NCBI GenBank assembly: GCA_020796225.1
Contig: CM036755.1
Span: forward strand, 82,963,150 to 83,027,149
DNA: 64,000 bases
DNA from: Arion vulgaris
Lineage: Eukaryota > Mollusca > Gastropoda > Stylommatophora > Arionidae
Direction of reading: 5' to 3'
This document shows positions 56,801-60,480 of the stretch, one piece after another. The notes beneath the pieces are model-generated. The model searched no databases, was not told where the DNA came from, and saw only the letters and a program-made list of their open reading frames with translations. The stretch's first letter is position 1. Each line of letters opens with the position of its first letter. Position numbers and translations under genes: made by a program.

Positions 56801-58266
56801 ATCTATATAGTCTAATCTACAGATAATAGAATCTATATAGTCTAATCTTCAGATAATAGAATTTATATAGTCTAATCTACAGATAATCTATATAGTCTAA
56901 TCTACAGATAATAGAGTGTATGTTCTCTAATTTTTCAGATAATAGAATCTGTTGTCTAATTCTCAGATAATAGAGTTTATGTAGTTGAATCTTAACGTCG
57001 AGGTCTCTCTGGCATAGAGAACTGCGCACTCCTCTTGCTCAAAGGTACCCAGTTCGTTCCCACTTGGAGCGATCTGGATATTTGTCCAGATATCTCTGAT
57101 CTCAATGTAGGTGACATCGAGTACCTGGTCCTGTCATAGACAGACAATAAAATGGAGGTCCCATGTTAAAGTTAAAACGATAAAGAACTCTTGCCAATTG
57201 AAAATCAATAAGAGTAGGCTGCAGAGCCGCTTCCTGGGCAAAATTTGTTTTCTAAATATAAAATTCCTACAAAATTTCTTTCTGCTATCTTCAAAATTAC
57301 GTTAGGGGCCCTCGCTGGTGATACAGAGTTTGTGCACTGTCAATGAGATCTTCCTATGTAAGAAGGATATGGTTTTTCACTGAAGTACAATGCTAATGGT
57401 CCAATCAATCAGTAAAGCTGAAGGATTTACTTCACTGCACCGGGTTTTACTCTGTATGGCTCGGCACCTCTCTGTAGAAATGGCACGCCAGCTGCTGAGA
57501 GTATTTGCACAAAGCATGACTTCGTAACTTCTGCAACAATCCTAGGTCTCTGAAAAAATGCACCAGGAACAGAGCAGTCCATATTTGAACGCATGATCTT
57601 CGGACACAAGACAAAGGCTTATCCACAGACTCCCCCTCCCCAAATCAATCAATGAATACTCTTAATGTCATGGAAAGATTTGGTAGACAACTTGCAGGTA
57701 ACACATTGCAGAAAGTCAATCAAATGAAAATTGTGGCATATCCTTTACAGGATGTCGCCATCACACACAGTAAAGGAGTCGTTGATTTTCTAGGCACCAC
57801 TTATACCTTCAGTAACCTGCTGCCTTGCAGGTCGGCTAGGGACAGCCAAAGGCTGACGGAGAGCAAACCCAGTAAATACTGGTTGAAATCGGACATATCG
57901 CCGAAGGATAAGCACCAGAGCTCCAAATGGCGTCGAAGATGTGACGTATCACACCCGTTCTTGGTGTAGGCTATTTATATATCACAATAAGAATGATCAA
58001 ATCGCCAAAAAGAACAATCGACAAGAAGAAGATACCTTCAGTAGTTTGCCATTGCTTTCTGAAAGTCTATGACATTCTAATATTAAATTTTGTTATTCTC
58101 TTTTTTTTGTTCTATCTTTTTATGTGCAGGTATTTTATTATTTTACTATCATCTTCTCCAGGGTGTGGACATCCATAAATTATTAGACGCTGGTCATTTC
58201 ATCTCCACTGCCATTGGACGAAAGTCTGCGTCCAAAGTTGCCTCGGCTACCAAATCTGTTTTATGA
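23745..58266 (+). CDS. HMGCL: Hydroxymethylglutaryl-CoA lyase, complete, 10 exons
   Basis: HMG-CoA lyase cleaves HMG-CoA to acetoacetate and acetyl-CoA, the last step of ketogenesis and leucine breakdown, normally in mitochondria. Exons: 23745-23831, 34026-34094, 37764-37870, 41788-41883, 45801-45859, 46977-47066, 51913-51976, 53623-53809, 56500-56625, 58162-58266. They total 990 nt, three bases short of 331 codons, because one base appears lost at the end of exon 3 and two in exon 8. The TIM-barrel motifs are all present: [12 protein letters not shown] (catalytic Arg, metal-binding Asp), [61 protein letters not shown] (two metal His), [14 protein letters not shown] (catalytic Cys, metal Asn). 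Length matches the human 325-residue enzyme. The C terminus ends KSVL and lacks the Cys-Lys-Leu peroxisomal signal of human HMGCL. Exon 1 is inferred from position, phase and transit-peptide character. Confidence 0.95.
24060..24300 (-). repeat. Dispersed repeat related to the C2H2 LINE end
   Basis: ccatcgcaagcgatggtgac is the reverse complement of the end at 22330-22355, and catacggtggcctccgataa to gcattccagtattgttg recurs at 29675-29810. Confidence 0.6.
24325..24715 (+). repeat. SINE-A copy
   Basis: Head ctccaaaggtactcggttcg, body ttaaaggacctgttgcaagt, tail ggtcctatctatcattcatc. Inside HMGCL intron 1. Confidence 0.8.
24770..24990 (-). mobile_element. LINE-T 3' fragment
   Basis: The minus strand reads a [20 protein letters not shown] block then [20 protein letters not shown], the typical terminal ORF2 peptide of this group. 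A short TC tract lies at 24783-24799. Confidence 0.8.
25000..25250 (+). repeat. SINE-B copy
   Basis: From gcggggctcacaagggagca through ctcttaggcttggatcacat to gatatggagagtttgatgagg. Confidence 0.85.
25260..25690 (-). mobile_element. LINE-T remnant
   Basis: The blocks cttcacctctagggaggcat and aggtgttcctgtgtcttccc match the reverse complement of 4300-4490. Confidence 0.7.
25690..26380. other. Intron, nothing recognised
   Basis: AT-rich HMGCL intron 1 sequence with no recognisable repeat or exon. Confidence 0.5.
26380..26765 (+). mobile_element. LINE-T remnant
   Basis: [60 protein letters not shown] and [20 protein letters not shown] are encoded in one frame. The end is acagtgtgctgacaaaagaag. 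It is one of the best preserved LINE-T ends. Confidence 0.9.
26796..27310 (-). repeat. SINE-F copy split by SINE-G
   Basis: The tail half is 26796-26873 (tatatagggtaatacagtgt) and the head half is 27137-27310 (gaacccgggctactctggct). SINE-G sits between. Confidence 0.8.
26874..27136 (+). repeat. SINE-G insertion in SINE-F
   Basis: Flanked by GACATGATG at 26865-26873 and 27137-27145. The SINE-G head is partly duplicated (two gatgagcctagcc...gttctgaaggttg units). B box gggttctaatctg; body gtggcgtgccatttctgggg. Confidence 0.8.
27305..27540 (-). repeat. SINE-D copy
   Basis: ggcatatcctttacaggacg, gtttaccattgctttctgaa and tttgaaccaggtgctcttga define a near full-length minus-strand copy. Confidence 0.85.
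27540..28095. other. Intron, nothing recognised
   Basis: HMGCL intron 1. Apart from a short inverted repeat (aatatcttat/ataagatatt area near 27712-27752) nothing is identified. Confidence 0.45.
28100..28490 (+). mobile_element. LINE-T remnant
   Basis: Heavily mutated, but gtaatggaggacctggctcctgg matches 38570 and the minus strand of 14100, and tgtgaatcacggaccataac aligns to the CESWTI-type motif. Confidence 0.6.
28780..29040 (+). repeat. SINE-B copy
   Basis: From gccagtgtgttgcctgggtc through ctacttgtaagcgcataact to ggatcatttgaagaagatc. Confidence 0.85.
29145..29520 (-). mobile_element. LINE-T remnant
   Basis: The minus strand reads [20 protein letters not shown], then [20 protein letters not shown] and [20 protein letters not shown]. 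The [19 protein letters not shown] end is typical of this LINE group. Confidence 0.85.
29810..30850. other. Intron, nothing recognised
   Basis: HMGCL intron 1. No open frame or repeat family of this window; 30450-30540 is locally GC-rich (cggccgaaaac, gcactagtagggac) without a clear identity. Confidence 0.45.
30850..31310 (+). repeat. 58-bp tandem array grown from LINE coding DNA
   Basis: About eight copies of a 57-58 bp unit with ccagcccaatacagcataag, aggcaagattaatatatac and tgcaactgtttgctgaaa. The last unit runs into the LINE-T frame [20 protein letters not shown], so the unit is a duplicated piece of that ORF. Middle copies show one-base deletions. Confidence 0.92.
31240..31780 (+). mobile_element. 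LINE-T remnant
   Basis: It encodes [40 protein letters not shown] and [20 protein letters not shown], then a [24 protein letters not shown] tail. The reverse-oriented relative is 37930-38430. Confidence 0.88.
31795..32035 (-). repeat. SINE-C copy
   Basis: Shares gccaagaacgtgtatacgtt, catccgatttcagccaaacc and aaatttgggtcccggtaacc with 37325, 47613 and 55085 copies. Confidence 0.88.
32115..32350 (-). repeat. SINE-G copy, near full length
   Basis: The minus strand starts ggggatctctgtggttaagccctctgccttg (A box) with cgaaggttcaaatccag (B box), and continues to aaagccaaaggactgac read on the plus strand. Confidence 0.88.
32546..32648. repeat. Near-perfect hairpin
   Basis: agttccatattttatttaga and onward to aagctgat at 32554-32588 is mirrored by atcagcttttaaaagtctaa to atggaact at 32607-32640 with a single-base difference and a spacer of about 20 bases. 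Possibly a MITE remnant or local inverted duplication. Confidence 0.85.
32690..33165. mobile_element. LINE-T fragments, opposite orientations
   Basis: Plus strand 32715-32865 has [10 protein letters not shown] and [22 protein letters not shown]. The segment 32870-33105 matches the minus strand of the 58500-58885 remnant (gagcatagagcctcaacagt). Confidence 0.75.
33290..33995. repeat. 98-bp tandem array before HMGCL exon 2
   Basis: About six copies of a unit containing aaatttgttgcttgtctgta, gcaatattgttattttacaa and tgttaaaacaactgttatat, spaced 95-99 bases. A SINE-F fragment (33457-33560: gtcgacccaacctcaattgg) interrupts the array. It ends about 30 bases before exon 2. Confidence 0.92.
34026..34094 (+). 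CDS. HMGCL: HMGCL exon 2, active-site RDG
   Basis: The exon encodes 23 residues, [18 protein letters not shown] then LQNEQ, in phase 0 on both sides. It holds the catalytic Arg and metal-binding Asp. The acceptor is cacttcag and the donor is CAG|gtaaac. A tandem array ends about 30 bases upstream. Confidence 0.97.
34120..35020 (+). repeat. Three SINE-F copies in a row
   Basis: Copies at about 34125-34395, 34482-34735 and 34742-35020, all plus. The third keeps A-box-like tgtagcgtagttgtgagtga and B-box-like tctgggttcagctccgc. Tails carry tttacttttacttac. The cluster starts about 25 bases after HMGCL exon 2. Confidence 0.88.
35155..35360 (+). repeat. SINE-G copy
   Basis: Head ggtctttatggcgaagtggttaac (A box), gtgggttagaatccggg (B box), body gcatgccatttctgcaaaca. 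Confidence 0.85.
35578..36750 (+). mobile_element. LINE-R type 2 inside SINE-A
   Basis: A 1.17 kb truncated insertion with an RNase H domain: [20 protein letters not shown] (first catalytic Asp), [39 protein letters not shown] and LAKKGDE, then [21 protein letters not shown] frameshift lies near 36120. Flanked by agtgtaggtga (35567-35577) and agtgcaggtga (36751-36761), 10 of 11 matching. Confidence 0.9.
37041..37276 (+). repeat. SINE-E insertion
   Basis: Runs from acctgctgtcttgcaggtag and ggggacagccaaaggctgg to a tail gatcaagaagaagaagatac, with ggttact on both sides (37034-37040, 37277-37283). Relative of 57815-58031. Confidence 0.85.
37325..37575 (-). repeat. SINE-C copy
   Basis: gccaagaacgtgtatacgtt, tagacttctacacgtttatg and caaatttgggccccggcaac. 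The AAGAAG tail is at the left end in reverse (gtttcttcttctttg). Confidence 0.88.
37764..37870 (+). CDS. HMGCL: HMGCL exon 3 (one base short)
   Basis: The exon encodes [19 protein letters not shown] and [15 protein letters not shown], ending AG|gtatga. Exon 4 begins in phase 0, so this exon should be 108 nt but is 107. Joined as written, the frame breaks just after the junction. A one-base loss near the donor (for example an AGG codon read as AG) would restore it. The human exon here is 36 codons. Confidence 0.92.
37930..38430 (-). mobile_element. LINE-T remnant
   Basis: Reverse-oriented relative of 31240-31780: ttagggcagcaacaaacaca and gtctaatgctgtattgggca. It contains the 58-bp segment only once. 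Confidence 0.85.
38480..39420 (+). mobile_element. Two LINE-T remnants
   Basis: 38545-38780 is ggtttggatagaaccgtaat to gacatgctactac (as 13925-14150, reversed). 38790-39420 encodes [40 protein letters not shown] and [20 protein letters not shown]. The second is included in the segmental duplication. Confidence 0.8.
38870..40670 (+). repeat. Indel-rich segmental duplicate, copy A
   Basis: About 1.8 kb repeated in direct orientation at 40740-42760. Shared blocks in order: a LINE-T remnant, the tract around taaatggt-ccagagctattg, the intron before exon 4 (tgtctatttattgatcatatt), exon 4, and a TTAA MITE end (gtggaaagagttaa). Differences are mostly one- to few-base deletions rather than substitutions. 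Confidence 0.8.
39937..40016 (+). pseudogene. Broken second copy of HMGCL exon 4
   Basis: The copy follows the same tatcaacag acceptor context and starts with ATGTCTG, but is 80 nt instead of 96. Several short deletions break the frame. The flanking intron is copied too. It cannot replace exon 4. It is part of the indel-rich duplication described at 38870-42760. Confidence 0.85.
41788..41883 (+). CDS. HMGCL: HMGCL exon 4 (intact copy)
   Basis: The exon encodes 32 residues, [19 protein letters not shown] then [13 protein letters not shown], in phase 0. The acceptor is tatcaacag and the donor is GCA|gtaagt. The length equals the human exon. A degraded second copy lies at 39937-40016. Confidence 0.95.
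42316..42632. mobile_element. TTAA-flanked MITE, uninterrupted copy
   Basis: TTAA at 42316-42319 and 42629-42632 flank a 309-bp element with inverted ends ctctttccag and gtggaaagag. The interior matches 47398-47915 (gaagaaaactggacaaccca, gtaaaactagaaagacttct). TTAA target duplication is the piggyBac signature; no ORF. Confidence 0.82.
42745..43290 (+). mobile_element. LINE-R remnant, hit by a SINE
   Basis: gtatggatggatgtagttta, [17 protein letters not shown], gagttgaagatggatatggg, and the 3' end gtcagttcaataaccaataa match 890-1807. SINE-H interrupts it at 43062-43170. Confidence 0.8.
43062..43170 (+). repeat. SINE-H, small tRNA-derived SINE
   Basis: A 109-bp insert with A-box-like tcgtagcgcgttggacta, an anticodon-arm-like hairpin (ggacta, 8-base loop, tagtcc), B box gggttcaactccgc, and an A9 tail. 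Flanked by CAGTGAGAT at 43053-43061 and 43171-43179. Not a functional tRNA: acceptor stem pairing is absent. Confidence 0.85.
43335..43615 (-). repeat. Penelope-like terminal fragment
   Basis: ggtcaacgttttgtccaaag and ggcctttttcaacacgatac, with a downstream part resembling the 48.2 kb arm (gaacaaaagaacagc). Single arm, degenerate. Confidence 0.55.
43690..44100 (-). mobile_element. LINE-T remnant
   Basis: The minus strand reads [40 protein letters not shown] and [20 protein letters not shown], one intact frame. Confidence 0.9.
44110..44146. repeat. Short perfect palindrome
   Basis: tattactcaatatatatatattgagtaata is self-complementary. It lies exactly at the left edge of a LINE-T remnant. Confidence 0.8.
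44240..44760 (-). mobile_element. LINE-T remnant
   Basis: The minus strand reads [40 protein letters not shown] and RD, then a decayed tail (cctcacagcatcagaataag). The YRRKL-MKCLRRM block is diagnostic. Confidence 0.88.
44870..45670 (-). mobile_element. Two adjacent LINE-T remnants
   Basis: The minus strand of 45089-45240 reads [20 protein letters not shown] and [20 protein letters not shown]. 45290-45670 reads [20 protein letters not shown] and [20 protein letters not shown]. 44870-45080 continues the first downstream. They end about 130 bases before HMGCL exon 5. Confidence 0.82.
45801..45859 (+). CDS. HMGCL: HMGCL exon 5
   Basis: The exon encodes [19 protein letters not shown] plus AA of a split Lys codon. 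The acceptor ttttttcttcag is strong and the donor is AA|gtaagt. Confidence 0.96.
45935..46172 (-). repeat. SINE-F copy
   Basis: The minus strand begins gcctcagtagcgcagttgttagtgaactcgc (A box) with gtccgggtttaattccc (B box) and ends tatatactcatgtac. Confidence 0.88.
46215..46565 (-). repeat. SINE-A copy
   Basis: ggaccatcatcggtgcactt, ctcaggaagcgactttccag and ttgatctcacctacattgag in reverse orientation. Confidence 0.85.
46600..46880 (+). repeat. SINE-B copy
   Basis: catgtgttgtcagggctgaa through cttgaagggacataactggc to tgaagctgtagaagaagaagaagacc. It ends about 100 bases before HMGCL exon 6. Confidence 0.85.
46977..47066 (+). CDS. HMGCL: HMGCL exon 6
   Basis: The exon completes the split Lys and encodes [18 protein letters not shown] then [12 protein letters not shown]. 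It ends GG|gtatgt, a split Gly codon completed by exon 7. Confidence 0.96.
47195..47392 (-). mobile_element. LINE-T 3' fragment, host of the MITE
   Basis: ttgtccagtgtcatgatttt, gtcttacgctgctctagtgg and atccatctattctgtagtct match the minus strand of 23470-23640. The MITE at 47394 interrupts it; it resumes near 47920 (gtggcagaaccacttcattc). Confidence 0.75.
47394..47919. mobile_element. TTAA-flanked MITE containing SINE-C
   Basis: TTAA at 47394-47397 and 47916-47919, inverted ends ctctttccacac and gcgtggaaagag. The SINE-C at 47613-47855 splits it; without it the element is about 265 bp and aligns to 42316-42632. Confidence 0.85.
47613..47855 (+). repeat. SINE-C insertion with target duplication
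   Basis: From tcgccgagtggttacgggcc to cgagcaagaaga, flanked by AGACTTCTTA at 47603-47612 and 47856-47865. The paralogous MITE at 42316-42632 has a single gacttctta and no SINE. Confidence 0.9.
48091..49103. mobile_element. Penelope-like palindrome with GIY-YIG fragment
   Basis: Two arms of about 490-500 bp in inverted orientation around a 59-base centre (48584-48642). Each arm carries the end of a GIY-YIG-type endonuclease ORF, a T-rich tract, and the block tgcttgataaaggccttt, ggtcgaaacgttgctgttta and gtgtttacgtgttta. The left arm is clean; the right arm has frequent single-base deletions. Inverted terminal arms and GIY-YIG endonuclease are features of Penelope-like elements. Confidence 0.75.
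48435..48635 (-). pseudogene. GIY-YIG endonuclease C-terminal fragment
   Basis: 66 residues open on the left, starting [20 protein letters not shown], then [20 protein letters not shown], ending VLFHSMAL and TGA. This matches the GET-x-R-L-x-R-x2-H and HFN-x2-GH pattern of Penelope-like GIY-YIG domains. The catalytic GIY and YIG strands are missing, so it is inactive. The right arm encodes a frameshifted mirror copy. Confidence 0.75.
49268..49515 (-). repeat. SINE-D copy, full length
   Basis: The minus strand begins cggcgtctgtagcttagcggtagtgagc (A box), has ggttcaaagtcc (B box), and ends ggatatgccataa. The cleanest SINE-D here. Confidence 0.9.
49612..51690 (-). mobile_element. piggyBac element, decayed
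   Basis: The 3' boundary is TTAA at 49612-49615 followed by ccctctggacccc, the expected TTAA-CCC end. On the far side cgtccagag at 51675-51683 may be the degraded matching inverted end, but no TTAA follows it. The element lies antisense in HMGCL intron 6 and ends about 230 bases before exon 7. Confidence 0.75.
49910..51603 (-). pseudogene. piggyBac transposase (PGBD4-like), frameshifted
   Basis: A DDE_Tnp_1_7 transposase of about 565 residues that cuts and pastes piggyBac DNA at TTAA. N terminus [20 protein letters not shown] with an acidic Ser/Asp-rich region; core [36 protein letters not shown], and [20 protein letters not shown]: all three catalytic Asp are present. The C-terminal Cys-rich domain reads [33 protein letters not shown]. 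The frame breaks near 51370, near 50840 (five G, one too many) and near 50125. The breaks sit at homopolymers or similar spots, so they may be mutations or sequencing errors. As written it makes no full protein. Confidence 0.92.
51913..51976 (+). CDS. HMGCL: HMGCL exon 7
   Basis: The exon encodes [20 protein letters not shown] and E after completing Gly. The acceptor is tctaatttcag and the donor is GAG|gtaagg. It lies only about 310 bases from the start of the piggyBac transposase on the opposite strand. Confidence 0.97.
52430..52860 (-). mobile_element. LINE-T remnant
   Basis: tagtctatctttcctggtga, catttcacacatgagttttc and gtctatccatcttttcttgg align to the minus-strand pattern of 44590-45010. 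Confidence 0.7.
52950..53600 (-). mobile_element. LINE-T remnant split by SINE-G
   Basis: The minus strand reads [37 protein letters not shown] and, beyond the SINE, aacaccttgtta-type upstream sequence (cttcatttctcaaccggttt). SINE-G lies at 53204-53432. It ends about 20 bases before exon 8. Confidence 0.82.
53204..53432 (+). repeat. SINE-G insertion with target duplication
   Basis: Full-length: gtagggatctctgtggtgaa (A-box region), gggtttgaatccagac (B box), tail tcctt-cggctttatat. Flanked by CATTTAATTT at 53194-53203 and 53433-53442. Confidence 0.9.
53623..53809 (+). CDS. HMGCL: HMGCL exon 8 with two missing bases
   Basis: The exon encodes [20 protein letters not shown], then GVGTPGAM and AVHCHDTYG with the two metal-binding His. 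After TYG (about 53778) the written frame leaves the family pattern. The family expects Gln-Ala-Leu-Ala-Asn then about six residues ending Ala-Leu-Gln. The bases fit that only if one is missing near 53778 and one near 53800: 187 nt instead of 189. A TA dinucleotide array starts 13 bases after the donor. Confidence 0.94.
53823..53899. repeat. TA dinucleotide microsatellite
   Basis: About 38 uninterrupted TA units beginning 13 bases downstream of the exon 8 donor. Open frames through it are meaningless Ile-Tyr repeats. Confidence 0.97.
53925..54435. repeat. Two SINE-B copies, inverted
   Basis: 53925-54095 is plus (gccagggtccacaaggagag, cctacaaagcgtgttgtaag). 54190-54435 is minus (ttcgaacattccatatcgac, gcgggcctggcaccacacag). 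Confidence 0.82.
54440..55080. other. Intron, mostly unrecognised
   Basis: HMGCL intron 8. A 107-codon open frame on the minus strand (54825-55148) overlaps the next SINE-C and has no recognisable domain. Confidence 0.4.
55085..55240 (-). repeat. SINE-C fragment
   Basis: catgcatccgatttcagcca, catgcgtggcaggtaacagt and aaatttgggccccagtaacc. Confidence 0.82.
55250..55730 (+). mobile_element. LINE-T remnant
   Basis: [40 protein letters not shown] (frameshifted) and [13 protein letters not shown] sequence, ending gggtgaagaagaaaat. Sister of 4045-4495. Confidence 0.85.
56095..56235 (+). mobile_element. LINE-T 3' fragment
   Basis: gaccggtaaaatcgagggta to cacctgatgatgatgg matches 4885-5075. Confidence 0.75.
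56500..56625 (+). CDS. HMGCL: HMGCL exon 9, catalytic Cys loop
   Basis: The exon encodes 42 residues, [20 protein letters not shown] then [18 protein letters not shown] and AIKT, in phase 0. It contains the flexible catalytic loop with the essential Cys and the metal-binding Asn. The donor is ACG|gtactg. Confidence 0.97.
56650..56995. repeat. 30-bp tandem array after HMGCL exon 9
   Basis: About 11 copies of a 28-30 bp unit, acagataatagaatctatat plus agtctaatct, with some truncated units. It starts about 25 bases beyond the exon 9 donor. Confidence 0.93.
57000..57412 (+). repeat. SINE-A copy, full length
   Basis: Head ggtctctctggcatagagaa, ggtacccagttcgttccc, body ctcttgccaattgaaaatca, tail ggtccaatcaatcagt. 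Confidence 0.88.
57415..57640 (-). repeat. SINE-G copy
   Basis: aaggatttacttcactgcac, gagtatttgcacaaagcatg, and on the minus strand gggagtctgtggataagcc at the head. Confidence 0.85.
57720..58078 (-). repeat. SINE-D fragment split by SINE-E
   Basis: ggcatatcctttacaggatg and ttttctaggcaccacttata precede the insertion; gtttgccattgctttctgaa follows it. Confidence 0.85.
57815..58031 (+). repeat. SINE-E insertion with target duplication
   Basis: 217 bp from acctgctgccttgcaggtcg to tcgacaagaagaag, flanked by ATACCTTCAGTA at 57803-57814 and 58032-58043. It lies 130 bases before exon 10. Confidence 0.92.
58162..58266 (+). CDS. HMGCL: HMGCL exon 10, terminal
   Basis: The exon encodes [20 protein letters not shown] then [14 protein letters not shown] and TGA at 58264-58266. 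The acceptor is tcttctccag. The regulatory Cys and Cys-Lys-Leu end of the human protein are absent. Confidence 0.96.
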   Translation, partial: GVDIHKLLDAGHFISTAIGRKSASKVASATKSVL

Positions 58267-58331
58267 AAGCTGTGATTGGCTGGACAGAAATAATTTATAA
58301 GTGTTTAAACGTGAAATGGTTTTGAAGAAGA

Positions 58332-58337
58332 ATTAAA
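58332..58337 (+). terminator. Candidate HMGCL polyadenylation signal
   Basis: ATTAAA, the commonest variant hexamer, lies 66 bases after the HMGCL stop codon. No stronger signal is seen before the next repeat. Confidence 0.35.
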
Positions 58338-58499
58338 ACATCAACTCATCAACTACCACGTTGAAAACATACATTGTTAATTAATTGTTATTCACTTTTT
58401 GACTGCTCAAGTTTAAAAAAAACTTTCTTTACTGCCTGTGTCACTGTTTTTGAAGGTGGTGTAGATCGGGGGACATGAACCTGAGGAATTTAATGGTCG

Positions 58500-58885
58500 C
58501 ATGGCTAGTGCGGTCACCGCAAAATTGTTCAAGTTATGATTTGTTTCTTTATGTCAACGAATGTCTTCTGCGGATTCTCAAACTGAGGTGGTATGATAGA
58601 GTTACAAACACAGACCTGTGGATAAGATTAGAACAGGATAAAAGGGTGATGGGTTGGGCATACCCTATGGAAGACACAGTCGAATGTCACTAGACAAGCG
58701 CTTGAGTTGAGCCCACAAGGAAAATGGAAAAGAGGGCTTCCTAAACAGACCTGGAGATGAAGTCTTCTTAAAGGAACTGAGGAGCGCTCGACTATCCTGG
58801 GAGACATAAAGAAAACAGCCAGAGACCTGGGAAAGTGGCAAACAGCTGTTGAGGCCCTATGCTCCACGAGGAGCAGATAGGAAAA
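58500..58885 (+). mobile_element. LINE-T remnant
   Basis: NECLLRILKLRWYDRVTNTD, WIRLEQDKR, then GQAL-type and KKTARDLGKWQTAVEALCST. It follows HMGCL directly. Confidence 0.82.
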
Positions 58886-59199
58886 AGTCAAGTCTCAGGG
58901 TATACCCAACATATCTCCATCTTCTCCTTAGAACAGTTGTTACTAGTGATTGACCAGATTATCCAGATTACACAAGTAATTTGTTTTTAACTATTACATA
59001 ACCAGTTGAGATATTGAACACTTTCTTTGCCATACTTTTTCAGCCAAGTATGTCCCACTGCTACACTATTTCACAGCATGATGTTTTGTTAAGGGTGATA
59101 AGTTAACAAATCAACCAATACAATTAGGACATTTGTGCATGAATAGTCCTTACAGTTTTACTTTCTTTACAACATCCTGTTCAGTCTAAAAAATGTTAC

Positions 59200-59570
59200 C
59201 TTTCTGTCCATTTTCCGCTTGTTTTTTAGTCTAGCAGTGACAAATCATGCCCCATTTTTAAAGTGGGGTGTCCATCACTCGTCAGTGTACCCCAAGAGCT
59301 ATCGCCTGTTGATCTGTGATCTCTCTATTCCAGTTTTGCCTTTCGGCGTCATGTTGAAAAAAGAGGCACCTGGAGTGAGCCTCCTTATATGCTTTGTAGA
59401 AAGTGGAATTTAATGCCAAATATTCCATCGTTTACATGGTCGTCCTCTGAGTCATCATCATTTTAATCAAAGTCCAGTTCTGCATCAGATTCTGTCTATT
59501 TTATCACTAACGCTCACTATGAAATCAGAATCAGTCATTTTGGGCCTTGGTACCATCAGATCTTCTCTTC
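59200..59570 (-). mobile_element. Possible second piggyBac-like 5' remnant
   Basis: The minus strand from about 59555 reads MTDSDFIVSVSDKIDRI followed by Asp/Ser-rich broken sequence, resembling the acidic N termini of piggyBac transposases. No core motif is found. Confidence 0.25.
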
Positions 59571-59639
59571 CACCATTTACTTCTTAATAGAAGTGTTGGG
59601 GGGAATGTAGTGATCTTGTGTTTGCTTGTTCTAAGGCAC

Positions 59640-60070
59640 TTTGTAAGCTGTTTTCATTTTCTTAAGGCTGTTCTTAATGCTGTCGCTCCAACTTTGTGTG
59701 GTTTTCCTCTTGCTCTGTACTCATTATACTTTTTCAATGTGGCTCACTGTGGTAATTGATACTAAGGTATTCATCAGGTGCCCATTTAATCTGTTGTTCT
59801 TTAATGAATTGCATGACTGGTTTCACATCCAGTCTTCTTCTGATTTCTTCGTTTCTTATTTTGTATCTTATTTTCACTCCTGCAGCTCTTCTACGGTACC
59901 TCATCTCTGTCATGATTTTCTGCTCATTAGCTGCTATTATATGCTTTGTTTGACACTGGTAACATAATGTTGGCCAGAAAATCGTTCTTACAAGATTTGT
60001 TTTAGCGGTATCTCTTTATGTGATACTATCAGATATCTTTCTCATTTTGAAGTGTTTGTTAATGTATTTT
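59640..60070 (-). mobile_element. LINE-T remnant
   Basis: Same pattern as 44240-45080: ttgcatgactggtttcacat, tctcatctctgtcatgattt and gacactggtaacataatgtt (CYQCQT-like on the minus strand). Confidence 0.75.
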
Positions 60071-60099
60071 TAAAAATGTAATAAAATTGGTACACTCTT

Positions 60100-60480
60100 T
60101 GAATGTTTGAGCCAGATTAATCAGATCATGGGGACAGACGCCCCATCACTCTTTGAGGGACTACATACAAGCTGCATGGGCTTTTAGAAGTCAGCGACTC
60201 TTTGATTACTGCTAGCATCAGGGTCAGTGTAAGAACAAAGCTGACCAAGACTCCACCAAGAAGTGTGGCTAAGTTTGGGGGATCGAAAAGGGAAAAACTA
60301 ATGTGGTACCCAAAACATGACTATGTTGAAGTTGGACTGAAAGGTGCAAATACCACGGCTCACGCTAAAAACTGTGACACAACACATTCTGTTCTCTGGA
60401 CTGCATCCTACTATAACCAGCGGGTGTATGATACCGAACTAGGAAAATCAATATAATCATGGGCACAGCCATTTTGGGAA
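60100..60480 (+). other. Unassigned open stretch
   Basis: An 84-codon frame (60202-60456) reads MITASIRVSVRTKLTKTPPR, SVAKFGGSKREKLMWYPKHD and HSVLWTASYYNQRVYDTEL. I do not recognise it. No splice or promoter signal is obvious, so coding status is unproven. Confidence 0.3.
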
